Positions 1 through 7,220 of a DNA stretch of 25,561 nucleotides are shown in pieces. The stretch is from SAR202 cluster bacterium (GTDB taxonomy: Bacteria; Chloroflexota; Dehalococcoidia; Lucifugimonadales; UBA3495). The position numbers and the translations under genes were made by a program. The DNA lies in NCBI GenBank assembly GCA_009392095.1, contig VFHF01000192.1:1-25561 (forward strand), read 5' to 3'. Position 1 is the stretch's first letter; the number at the start of each line of letters is the position of its first letter. The notes under the pieces are model-generated. The model searched no databases. It saw only the letters and a list, made by a program, of their open reading frames with translations, and was not told the DNA's origin.

Positions 1-339
1 GCAACCGGCGCCTAACGTTCCAGTGTGGGCCTTAGGGTCGCTGTTCGATAGATTATAATTATTCCAATATAAGATTGTCTACAGGTAAGACCCGGGACAC
101 GTACGCGCATTCAGTATCGTGGAAACACCCGTATCCGTTCGTGGTGAGCTCCGACCGAATGTCCCGAGTCTCGATGTAATCGGACCTGTCGAACCACCCT
201 AGCTGGGCAGCAATTTTCATCTTGAACTCGACTTAGGCGCCCCTTCGACGGGCTCAGGACGAGCGGTTGAGGAGGTGCTGGATTCCAAACGTCCGTCATC
301 CAGCTTTCGCTAGAACAGCGGAGTCGGCTAACCCGAGCC
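1..339. other. Intergenic region with no convincing gene
   Basis: This stretch of about 340 bases begins GC-balanced, has an AT-rich patch around 48-75 and contains the dispersed repeat at 241-266. The only open frame of any size (about 62 codons, minus strand) runs through the repeat and has no recognisable protein features, so it is not called as a gene. It is the 3' flank of the minus-strand operon; no clear T-tailed terminator was found. Confidence 0.5.
241..266 (+). repeat. Dispersed GC-rich repeat, copy 1
   Basis: The motif begins CCTTCGACGGGCTCAGG and ends GACGAGCGG. A copy on the opposite strand at 13288-13312 matches it at 24 of 25 positions, and a more diverged copy lies at 13365-13389. 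Short repeats of this kind (frames reading L-S-P-S-K-G) occur between genes in many environmental bacterial genomes. Within this window only the three copies can be shown. It sits downstream of the deacetylase gene in otherwise empty DNA. Confidence 0.6.
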
Positions 340-1221
340 TTACCCCCGTGGGTGGGTGGCCAGGAAGTCGTCGGCTATCTCGTTGAACGTGTGGAACTCC
401 ACTCCGTCGTGGGACATGATGTATGCCGCCAGACGCTCCAGCATCAGCAGCACCTGGGGCCGGCCGCTGACGTCTGGGTGGATGGTGATCGGGAAGACCG
501 CCTCGTCATATTCCCGGTAGACGAAGTCGAACTGGTCCCGCCACATCTGCTCGATGTCCCGAGGGTTGACAAAGCCGTGGCTGTTGGGCGCGGCCTTGAT
601 AAACATCATCGGCGGCAAGTCGTCCAAATACCAGTTGGCCGGAATCTCCACCAGGTCGGTCTCCTCGCCCCGGACCAAGGCGTGCATCCAATGTTCGGCC
701 GGCTGCGAGAAGTCGATCTTGGTCCAGTGGTCGCCTTTCCGCACGTAGTAACACTCAAAGTCCTTGTGCATCAGGCTATGGTCATACTTGATGCCATGTT
801 TCTGCAGTAGCTCGTTGGTGATGTGGCTGAACTCCCACCACGGGGCCACGTAGCCAGTTGGCCGCTTGCCGGAAATCTGCGTGATCAAGTCGATGCACTT
901 GGTCAACACCGCCTCTTCCTGCTCCTCCGACATGGCAATGGGGTTCTCGTGGGAATAGCCATGAAGGCCGATCTCATGGCCGCCATCCACGATCATCTGG
1001 CATTCAGTGGGGAACGTCTCCATGGAATGGCCGGGAATGAACCAGGTGGTCGTGATTCCCAATCGCTCGAATAGCTTCACCAAACGCGGGGTTCCCACCT
1101 CGCCTGCGAACATGCCCCGCGAGATATCGTCGGGCGAGTCCTCCCCGCCGTATGAACCCAACCATCCCCCAACAGCGTCCAGGTCCACTCCAAATGCGCA
1201 AGAAATCTTCTTATCGGCCAC
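340..1221 (-). CDS. Polysaccharide deacetylase family protein (CE4 / PuuE-like)
   Basis: This 293-residue protein has the NodB-homology fold of carbohydrate esterase family 4 and related PuuE-type amidohydrolases, which use a metal held by Asp-His-His. Visible motifs are D13-L-D15 near the N-terminus, TTWFIPGHS at about 58-66, H87-G-Y-S-H91 (the metal-binding HxxxH), APWW in the middle and ITIHP near the C-terminus. There is no signal peptide, so a cytoplasmic role on a small amide or N-acyl substrate is more likely than peptidoglycan or chitin deacetylation. That is inference. The start is GTG with an AGGAGGT ribosome binding site 7 bases upstream. It is the last gene of a five-gene minus-strand run and follows the truncated hydratase by 23 bp. 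The family is confident; the substrate is unknown. Confidence 0.88.
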   Translation of the reverse strand: MADKKISCAFGVDLDAVGGWLGSYGGEDSPDDISRGMFAGEVGTPRLVKLFERLGITTTWFIPGHSMETFPTECQMIVDGGHEIGLHGYSHENPIAMSEEQEEAVLTKCIDLITQISGKRPTGYVAPWWEFSHITNELLQKHGIKYDHSLMHKDFECYYVRKGDHWTKIDFSQPAEHWMHALVRGEETDLVEIPANWYLDDLPPMMFIKAAPNSHGFVNPRDIEQMWRDQFDFVYREYDEAVFPITIHPDVSGRPQVLLMLERLAAYIMSHDGVEFHTFNEIADDFLATHPRG

Positions 1222-1244
1222 GATAATTACCTCCTGGTCTGAAT

Positions 1245-1796
1245 CTAACTGGCGGACTCGCCGTAATTCGCTTTGCGGCTCTCGGCAAAGGCCGTTACAC
1301 CTTCTCGGCTGATGTCAGAGTCTCTGAGTGGGGCCGAGAGCGCCCGGGTGTACAGGTGTGATTGTTCCGTGGTCATGTCTCTCCCGACGAAGGCCGCCTT
1401 CTTGGTGGCCACCAAAACCTCGGTGGGGTATTCACCCATCCGGGCGGCCAGATCTTCCACGGTGGGGATAAGTTTTTGAGCGGAGACTACTTTGGTGACT
1501 AGGCCGATACGCAGCGCTTCATGTGCGTCGATGAGGTCGCCGCTGAGCAACATATGCAGGGCAGAGCCGAACCCAACCAAGCGATTCAACGGGTCGGGTG
1601 GGTTGCGCAGGTCGCGGCGAATCTCAAAACAACCGAACTGGGCGTTCTCCGAGGCGATTCTGATGTCACAGGCCAGCGCACGCTCTAGACCCCCGGCCAC
1701 TGCGTAGCCATTCACCGCCGCGATGGTACCCTTGTCGGTCTTGATGTGCTGGGTCAAGTCGATGACCTTAACGTCTTTCAGGGCCGTGTCGTTCAT
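1245..1796 (-). pseudogene. N-terminally truncated enoyl-CoA hydratase/isomerase-like frame
   Basis: At 183 residues this is short for a crotonase-family protein (usually about 260). It starts just before the conserved IAAVNGYAVAGG block and keeps LACDIRIASENAQFG, the LLSGDLIDAHEALRIGLV segment and a normal C-terminus. The N-terminal CoA-binding and first oxyanion-hole segment (A-x-A-G-x-D type) is absent. The region that usually carries the catalytic Glu reads RRDLRNPPDPLNRL. An in-frame TGA lies immediately before the ATG and no Shine-Dalgarno sequence is visible. The 87 bp between it and the upstream methyltransferase do not encode the missing half in any frame I could follow. It is probably a decayed gene, though a reduced crotonase-fold protein or a sequencing error cannot be excluded. 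Confidence 0.65.
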
Positions 1797-1883
1797 TCAG
1801 TCCACGCGGAAAAGCAAGTTGAGGGGCAGATTCAGGGATGCCAAAATCTAGCAATGTCGTAGCTAAGTGTCAATGCTGGTCAG

Positions 1884-2720
1884 CTAACTGCCAGTCTCCC
1901 ATGTGATCAGAACTTCCCGCATTTCTTTCCGCCATTGGGGCACGAAACCGGCTTCACTGGGAGTGAACAGCTCATCGAAGTGGGCCTCGAACACAGACTG
2001 GGCCCGTTCGCGGTCATCTGGCTTGATCACACGGTCCTCTACGACCATCTTGATCGCTTCTTCCCGTGTCGGGGGGCGTTGGTTCTCCCACCAAGGCGAC
2101 TCGGGCATCACCTGGACGTCGGGCAATATCCCCATGTCCCACAGCACTGGCAAGAGCTGTGCCTGACCTGGCAACGCCGCTTGATCTTCGCCGTAGACCA
2201 ACTGAAAGAGCTTGGAGTGCCGGTTGGGTGGGGGCTCGCTCCAGATGGTGATTATGACCCGGCGGGAAGCCGCAGCCTCCATTTGCCGGATGAAAGAGGG
2301 AATGTCCCGAACGAAGTAGGTGACATCGGCTGTGAATGAGATGTCTCCCTGCGGCGCTTGGGCTTCCGCCAAGGAGGACGGGACTAGGCGTGCGTTTCTG
2401 ATTCCCGCCTCCTGCGCTAAAGACTCGAACTCGGCGCCCATACCCGGCGACGGTTCTACATTCAGGGCTATTTTGCACTTCAAAGCCAGAGGAAGGCAGA
2501 CCCGCCCGGCCCCGCCGCCCACGTCTATCACAACATCTTCCGGGCCCACATACGATGCGATGACCTCAATGTTGCGGTCCAGATCCCTGTGAGGATCAAA
2601 CCGGAACCGCCGCGCCGACGCCCCGCCCCAAACGTCACCGGTAGGCGATGGGCCATAGATACGGGCATTCTGCGCCCGCACGGCGTCGAGGTGGGCTGCG
2701 TATGTTTTTGAGAGGGTCAA
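1884..2720 (-). CDS. Class I SAM-dependent methyltransferase
   Basis: This 278-residue Rossmann-fold methyltransferase has the glycine-rich SAM motif VVIDVGGGAGRVCLPLA around residues 63-79, followed by a strand ending in an acidic residue (ALNVEPS) and a post-motif block TADVTYFVRDIPSFIRQ. The substrate cannot be read from sequence. The 5' end is uncertain: the longest frame starts at TTG (2720), and a GTG lies a short way inside (VRAQNARIYG). It is the third gene of the minus-strand run, 30 bp after the SRPBCC gene. The context (deacetylase, hydratase remnant, DJ-1 protein) suggests small-molecule metabolism rather than RNA or DNA methylation. Confidence 0.8.
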   Translation of the reverse strand: MTLSKTYAAHLDAVRAQNARIYGPSPTGDVWGGASARRFRFDPHRDLDRNIEVIASYVGPEDVVIDVGGGAGRVCLPLALKCKIALNVEPSPGMGAEFESLAQEAGIRNARLVPSSLAEAQAPQGDISFTADVTYFVRDIPSFIRQMEAAASRRVIITIWSEPPPNRHSKLFQLVYGEDQAALPGQAQLLPVLWDMGILPDVQVMPESPWWENQRPPTREEAIKMVVEDRVIKPDDRERAQSVFEAHFDELFTPSEAGFVPQWRKEMREVLITWETGS

Positions 2721-2750
2721 ATCGTCACGGGCCTGGAATTGGCGTTATTT

Positions 2751-3116
2751 CTAAAAATACGCCTCCATTGGCTCGAAATAATGCTCCACCCGGCCGGTTT
2801 TATAATGCGTGCCATTGCCCATTAAGTTTGTGTATTTCAGGGTCAGCCGGGTGCCTGTTCCCTCGAGTTCCAGCGTAATTTCCAGCTCTGAGTCAGCGGA
2901 TTGCTGGGTGAGCCACGACTGGCGAATCAACTTACCCGGGAGCAGCTCCAGATTCTTGCCGTTGATGTCGCCGTCGTGCACTGGAAAATCGCCCCCAACC
3001 TCGTTTCTGGCCGTGACGTGGGACCCGGTTATCGCGGCATGGCCTTCCGAGTCCAGCCAGGTATCGTAGACCACTTGTGGAGGCGCCGGGAGCAAATCCG
3101 AAATTTCAAAATCCAC
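2751..3116 (-). CDS. SRPBCC / AHSA1-like domain protein
   Basis: This 121-residue single-domain protein has the helix-grip (START/Bet v1-like) fold of the AHSA1/CalC group. Indicators are the N-terminal strand and PPxxVYDTWLDSEGHAAITG, the central ELLPGKLIRQSWLTQQ, the alternating strand LEITLELEGTGTRLTLKYTN and a C-terminal HYFEPMEAYF helix end typical of the family. These proteins bind hydrophobic ligands; the ligand is unknown here. The start is GTG with GGAGGT 5 bases upstream. Its length is normal for the family. It sits between the DJ-1 and methyltransferase genes with gaps of about 30 bp, so co-transcription is likely. Confidence 0.82.
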   Translation of the reverse strand: MDFEISDLLPAPPQVVYDTWLDSEGHAAITGSHVTARNEVGGDFPVHDGDINGKNLELLPGKLIRQSWLTQQSADSELEITLELEGTGTRLTLKYTNLMGNGTHYKTGRVEHYFEPMEAYF

Positions 3117-3145
3117 GGCTAACCTCCAGTCGTTGAACTTTCAGG

Positions 3146-3820
3146 CTACTGGCTCGCCAGGTAGGCGAACTTGTCGTTGGCCGGGCTCTTGATCCGGTGG
3201 TGCTCAATGAATGCAGCGGTATTCTCCGCCACCTGTTCACTGTCCAGGTCGGCCACCAGAGCAAGGGCCATATCGATGCCCGCAGAAACGCCAGCGGATG
3301 TGATGATGCCCTTACCGGTGTTCTTGTCCACCAGGTCAACCCAGCGGGGCGTGACGTCCCATTCGACCTTTTCTCCCTGGCTGAGCACCCAGTTCCAGGC
3401 CGTCTTGTTGCTCGTCGCGGCTTTGTTGTCCAGAATGCTGGTCTGGGCTAGGAGGGCGGCGCCTGTGCAGACAGACGCCACAACATCGGCGCGTTCGCAG
3501 GCGGCTAACAAGGCCTTGATGAATGATGGGTCGGCAACCAGGTCCCGAGTTCCGCCGCCTCCAGGCACCAACAGAATGTCGAAATCGAAGTCGTCGTTGA
3601 TACCGTGTTCCGCAACCACCACCGGGCCGGCGCCGTTGGCCCCGGTGGCCACCGGGCCCTTATCCCTGCCCACGGTAATCACCTTGTAAAGCGGCTTGGT
3701 TGTGTCCGGCCGGCTGGAATCGTCCTCCCGCGGTGTATAAGCCGCGGTAAACACCTGTATCGGCCCGAACAGGTCCAAAGGCGCCATGCCCTCAAAGATT
3801 AGAGCGGCGACGGTTTTCAT
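3146..3820 (-). CDS. DJ-1/PfpI family protein (isocyanide hydratase-like)
   Basis: This 224-residue protein has a class I glutamine amidotransferase-like fold. The nucleophile-elbow motif ASVCTGAALLA places the reactive Cys at 118. The N-terminal PLDLFGPIQVF (Asp16) resembles the D-x-x-GP segment of isocyanide hydratase-type DJ-1 proteins, and the C-terminal TSAGVSAGIDMALALV is also family-typical. Candidate activities are hydration of small electrophiles or a stress-related hydrolase or chaperone; they cannot be separated by reading alone. It has an ATG start with a purine-rich GGGGGA about 7 bases upstream. It is the first gene of the minus-strand operon, so the promoter should lie in 3821-3910. 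A TATGAT-like hexamer on the minus strand there has no good -35 partner. Confidence 0.85.
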   Translation of the reverse strand: MKTVAALIFEGMAPLDLFGPIQVFTAAYTPREDDSSRPDTTKPLYKVITVGRDKGPVATGANGAGPVVVAEHGINDDFDFDILLVPGGGGTRDLVADPSFIKALLAACERADVVASVCTGAALLAQTSILDNKAATSNKTAWNWVLSQGEKVEWDVTPRWVDLVDKNTGKGIITSAGVSAGIDMALALVADLDSEQVAENTAAFIEHHRIKSPANDKFAYLASQ

Positions 3821-3910
3821 GGACTATCCCCCGGGATTAACAAAACGTGGAATTCGAATTCGGTCTGGACGATGGCGAGAAAGCATATCATACCCCGCGT
3901 TCTTTCCATG

Positions 3911-4013
3911 ATCTAGCTTGAGCGGTTCGTTGTTGCTGGCTATCTTCCGGTTCCACAACCAGGACGATTTCCAGCATTGAAGTTAACCTGCTCACGAACT
4001 GCTCAAGCTAGAT
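3911..4013. repeat. Inverted-repeat element with 20-bp arms
   Basis: The arms at 3911-3930 and 3994-4013 are reverse complements at 19 of 20 positions and begin ATCTAGCTTGAGC when read inward. Weaker complementarity continues inside (GCTGGCTATCTTC against GCAGGTTAACTTC, 10 of 13). Beyond the outer ends the similarity stops sharply, as expected for a small mobile element such as a MITE, or for a long RNA hairpin. No open frame spans it and no clear target-site duplication is visible. It lies upstream of the DJ-1 operon, so it could also affect that promoter. Confidence 0.65.
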
Positions 4014-4242
4014 AATCCCTGGTCCACCACTAAGTTCTCATAGGTGTGTACCGAGAGAAGCCCCCAGTCGAGGTCCGTCGCCTCCGTTCTACAGCGAGCA
4101 ATGATTGCAGTGTGGTTCATCTGGGCTAAGGGCATGGCCTTCAGGCTGTTGTCGCTATCCCGCCAGCCCAATGGTGAGACTAAGACTCGGCAGGTGACAT
4201 TTAGCGCCAAAGTCTAATTCCGAGGCGGCTTCCTACTAGACA
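4014..4242. other. Intergenic stretch, no supported gene
   Basis: Together with 3840-3910 this is non-coding as far as I can judge. A 72-codon minus-strand frame at 3992-4210 overlaps one arm of the inverted repeat, has no ribosome binding site that I can see and no recognisable domain. It is therefore left out as a gene. Confidence 0.4.
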
Positions 4243-4283
4243 GATACGGCTCCGTCGGTGTATTTCCACCAACGGGCCGTATC
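4243..4283. terminator. Strong stem-loop downstream of tRNA-Met
   Basis: GATACGGC at 4243-4250 pairs with GCCGTATC at 4276-4283. CCGT (4252-4255) pairs with ACGG (4272-4275) and GGTG (4257-4260) with CACC (4267-4270), leaving a 6-base loop TATTTC. It sits 26 bp beyond the 3' end of the minus-strand tRNA, where a terminator or processing signal would be expected. There is no T-run on either side, so a classic rho-independent terminator is not established. Confidence 0.45.
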
Positions 4284-4309
4284 ATTTCCGACGATGATCT
4301 GTTCAATAT

Positions 4310-4384
4310 TGGTGGGCCCGGTTGGTATCGAACCAACTACCAGTCGGTTATGAGCCGACTGCTCTACCAATGAGCTACGGGCCC
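4310..4384 (-). tRNA. tRNA-Met (anticodon CAT), CCA encoded
   Basis: Read on the minus strand, the acceptor GGGCCCG pairs with CGGGCCC. The D-arm is GCTC/GAGC, and the anticodon stem GTCGG/CCGAC encloses CTCATAA (anticodon CAT). The T-arm GTTGG/CCAAC encloses TTCGATA, and an A discriminator is followed by an encoded CCA. A fully paired first acceptor base pair and the lack of an initiator-type mismatch point to elongator Met rather than initiator. A CAT tRNA later modified to read Ile cannot be fully excluded. It lies 68 bp beyond the CoA-transferase gene on the same strand. Confidence 0.93.
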
Positions 4385-4452
4385 AAATAAAATCGTGGTC
4401 ATAGAAAGCTTAATCCTGGGCTTTTAGGGGTGTCAAGGACATCTGAATGAGC

Positions 4453-5808
4453 CTAAGCGAGGCCCAGTTTTTGGAGATAGTCGGGGTCCCAGCCGGCCAA
4501 CAGTCCGCGCTCCAAAGACTCCAACTCGGGCACCCTTGGGGTCGCCTCACCGGTGGTCGGCACTGTAGCCACCACCGCATCATCAACCAGGCTCTGGTAA
4601 GCATCGGCATCCACACCCAACAGTCCTTGAAGAACGTCCCTGTTGTGTTGGCCAAAGGTCGGGGAAGGCCCCTGGATAGCAAGCGGGCTGTTAGAAAACT
4701 TCCAGGGCCGACCGATGAACATTCGGGAGCCCATGTCCCTTTCCTTGGGATAATCTACTCGCTCTAAAAAGCCGCGGCTCTTGAATTGCGGGTCGTAATG
4801 AACATCCTTGCTGTTCAGCACCGGGCCCGCCGCTATGCCTATTCCCTGAAGAGCGTGCATCAGTTCGTAGCGGTCAACCTCAGAGGTCCAGGCCGTGATG
4901 ATCTCGTCGATCTGGTCGTGGTTCCGCTGCCTGGAAAGCAGGTCAGCACACATGGGATCCGTGGCCAACTCGGGCCTGCGCATCAGCCCGCACATCCCGG
5001 CCCATCCTTCATCATCTCCCACTGAAAGTGTGATCCATTGGTCGTCGCCCAAGGCACGGTAGCAACCCTGGGGCGCCCGGTAGGGGTGGCGGTTGCCGAT
5101 GCGGCCTCCCTCCCGGCCGTTGACCTGGGCGTCCATGATGTACTCGGACATGAACATCACACCCGCTTGGTACATGCCGATGTCGGCCCACTGGCCCTGT
5201 CCCGTCTTGTTGCGGTAGCGCAACGCTGAGCCGATGGCGAAAAGGGCCGTCCAGGTGGAGAGAAAGTCCACGAAGGACGCACCTGCTTTGGACGGCCCTT
5301 GGTCTTTGTACCCGGTTATCCAGCAGTGGCCGTGGGTAGCTTCTTGGGTTGTGGCCTGGGCGGGATAGCCAGAGTAGGGTCCGCCGCCGTGGCCGTAGCC
5401 GGTGTTGGAGACCATGATGATGTCCGGCTTTAGCTTTTTCATGTTGGGGTAGTCAAGGTCCCAGCTGCGCATGACCCTGGGAGTAAAGTTCTCCATCACC
5501 ACGTCACTAACCTTGATCAGGTCACGGAACGCGTCCCGGCCCCGGGAGTCGGTCATGTCCAGGGTGATGGACTGTTTGCCCCGGTGAATCAGATTGTAGG
5601 TCGAGGGACGGTTCCACCAATCCTCCCCTATGTCGTTCTCCGGAAACTGCCCCGCATAGCCGCCGGTGCGGGTGACGTCGGGGCGGCCAGGCCCTTCAAC
5701 CTTGATAACCTCGGCGCCCATATCCGCCAGCAAGCCGCCAGCATAGGGCAGCGCAAACACGTAGGTTGAGTCGATTATTCGGATTCCTTCCAGGGGTAGC
5801 CGGGCCAT
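4453..5808 (-). CDS. Family III CoA-transferase (CaiB/BaiF), Asp-containing member
   Basis: This 451-residue protein would move CoA between carboxylic acids through an aspartyl-CoA intermediate. The N-terminal block LEGIRIIDSTYVFALPYAGGLLADMGAEVIKVE is the family CoA-binding Rossmann half. NLIHRGKQSITLDM and GQGQWADIGMYQAG are also conserved positions. The nucleophile is most likely Asp181 in AGASFVDFLS, which fits the family motif ahead of the helix that opens the large domain. The C-terminal PSPTFGQHNRDVLQGLLG is typical. It has an ATG start with an AAGGAA ribosome binding site. It follows a second CaiB-type gene by 88 bp on the same strand, so the two may form one heteromeric enzyme or act in sequence. 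The acids used are unknown. Confidence 0.9.
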   Translation of the reverse strand: MARLPLEGIRIIDSTYVFALPYAGGLLADMGAEVIKVEGPGRPDVTRTGGYAGQFPENDIGEDWWNRPSTYNLIHRGKQSITLDMTDSRGRDAFRDLIKVSDVVMENFTPRVMRSWDLDYPNMKKLKPDIIMVSNTGYGHGGGPYSGYPAQATTQEATHGHCWITGYKDQGPSKAGASFVDFLSTWTALFAIGSALRYRNKTGQGQWADIGMYQAGVMFMSEYIMDAQVNGREGGRIGNRHPYRAPQGCYRALGDDQWITLSVGDDEGWAGMCGLMRRPELATDPMCADLLSRQRNHDQIDEIITAWTSEVDRYELMHALQGIGIAAGPVLNSKDVHYDPQFKSRGFLERVDYPKERDMGSRMFIGRPWKFSNSPLAIQGPSPTFGQHNRDVLQGLLGVDADAYQSLVDDAVVATVPTTGEATPRVPELESLERGLLAGWDPDYLQKLGLA

Positions 5809-5896
5809 TTTAGTTCCTTCTTATCTCCGTGTGATGTTACGGCGTGGAGGCGACTCCCTCATTCTAACCTACCCCCCAGCGCGGGAGATGGGATTC

Positions 5897-7120
5897 TTAG
5901 ATTACGTCTAGCTGCCTTAGGCGGACAAAGTCCTCCCGCGAATATTCGAGGCCGTCAACGTAGATCTCTGAGTTGTGCTGGCCCAGCGTTGGGGCCGGGC
6001 GGGTGTACTGGTATGGGGTCAGGCTTAGGTTGAACAGGGACGCCGGCACTTTCACCTTGCCAATCACCGGGTGGTCTATCTCACGGTAGAAGTCCCGGGA
6101 CTTCAGTTGGGGACATTCCAGCAGCTCCAACGGCGTCTGCACCAACCCAAAGAGCATCCGGGCCTCGGCCGCCTTGGTGAACAGGTCCCATTTGCCTCTT
6201 TCCTTAATCGAGTCCAAGACCACCTGGTCCAGTTCCACGGTGTTACGGAGGCGCTGGGCCGGGTCGGCGAACTTGGGTTCTTTCAGTTGTGGGTCGCCAA
6301 AGAATTCGGCGATGGTATCCCAGGTGGCCCCACCGCCGGTCTGCACGATGATCCAGCCGTCCTTACAGGGCATTGGATGGCCGAAGTTACTCCCCGAAAG
6401 ACGCCTTCTCGGCAGTGTGCCGCCCATGAAGGTGTAAGTAGTCTGAGTAGCCATGGCCGTGGAAGCGACGCACTCGGTCACTGATATGTCGATGTGCTGG
6501 CCCTCGCCGGTGTTGCTTTGCATGAACAGGGCCATGGAGGTAGAAGCCGCTCCGTTGAGCCCGCCTTCATATTGGGCCTGGAAACCGCCGTGTTTCAGGG
6601 GTTCTTCGCCCTGTATGCCACTGATGCTCATGATCAGACCCATGGCGTAATTAACCACTTCCTCGCCCTTGTACTGGCTGTACGGGCCGGTTTGTCCGAA
6701 GGGCGTAATAGACGTCATAATCAAGGACGAGTTCTCCGCCACTAAGTCGTCGTATCCCACACCGAAGTCGGCGAGATAGCCGGGGCGGTAGGATTCGATG
6801 ACCACGTCAACATGGGGGACCAGCCGTTTCAGGATGTTCCGTCCGGTGACGGTTTCCAGGTTCAGCGTCGCACCCTTCTTGTTCAGGTTCATCAAGAGGT
6901 AGAACAGGCTTTTTTCGGGGTGCGGATCGTCGCCGAAGAATGGGCCCATCCGGCGCAGGGACGCGCCTGTTGGCGGCTCCAATTTCAGAACATCGGCCCC
7001 GTAGTCAGCCAGTAGCCGGCCACAGAATGACCCGGCGATGTCCTCGCTCAGGTCCAGCACTTTCACTCCATCTAATGGTCCGTGTGAAGATGGGGCCTGC
7101 TGCGATTGGGTGGAAGTCAA
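5897..7120 (-). CDS. Family III CoA-transferase (CaiB/BaiF), lacking a clear nucleophilic Asp
   Basis: With the chosen TTG start the product is 407 residues. That start puts the family opening PLDGVKVLDLSEDIAG at residue 15 and has GAGGAG 12 bases upstream. An in-frame TTG at 7201 would add 27 residues of non-family sequence without a ribosome binding site. The fold is clear from LLADYGADVLKLEPP, LNLNKKGATLNLET, VVIESYRPGYLADFGVGYDDL and the C-terminal APTLGQHNSEIY. Where the partner gene has AGASFVDFLS, this protein has GGFQAQYEGGLNG (178-190), with no Asp. It may therefore be a structural subunit of a heteromer, use another residue, or be a non-catalytic paralogue. It lies about 100 bp after the kinase gene, and all point the same way. 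Confidence 0.87.
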   Translation of the reverse strand: MTSTQSQQAPSSHGPLDGVKVLDLSEDIAGSFCGRLLADYGADVLKLEPPTGASLRRMGPFFGDDPHPEKSLFYLLMNLNKKGATLNLETVTGRNILKRLVPHVDVVIESYRPGYLADFGVGYDDLVAENSSLIMTSITPFGQTGPYSQYKGEEVVNYAMGLIMSISGIQGEEPLKHGGFQAQYEGGLNGAASTSMALFMQSNTGEGQHIDISVTECVASTAMATQTTYTFMGGTLPRRRLSGSNFGHPMPCKDGWIIVQTGGGATWDTIAEFFGDPQLKEPKFADPAQRLRNTVELDQVVLDSIKERGKWDLFTKAAEARMLFGLVQTPLELLECPQLKSRDFYREIDHPVIGKVKVPASLFNLSLTPYQYTRPAPTLGQHNSEIYVDGLEYSREDFVRLRQLDVI

Positions 7121-7220
7121 TTTACGCTCGGTCTCCTCGGGATCGGTCCAGTAGGTAAGGCGGGCCGCCAGAATTGTAGCCGACGCCAGCAGACGTGGCA
7201 ATTCAGCGCCCGGTCCATGC

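Noticed and set aside
111..299. 62-codon minus-strand frame
   Set aside because: It contains the dispersed repeat (reading LSPSKG), which yields spurious predicted proteins.
3992..4210. 72-codon minus-strand frame
   Set aside because: It overlaps one arm of the inverted repeat, lacks a visible ribosome binding site and shows no domain or helix pattern.
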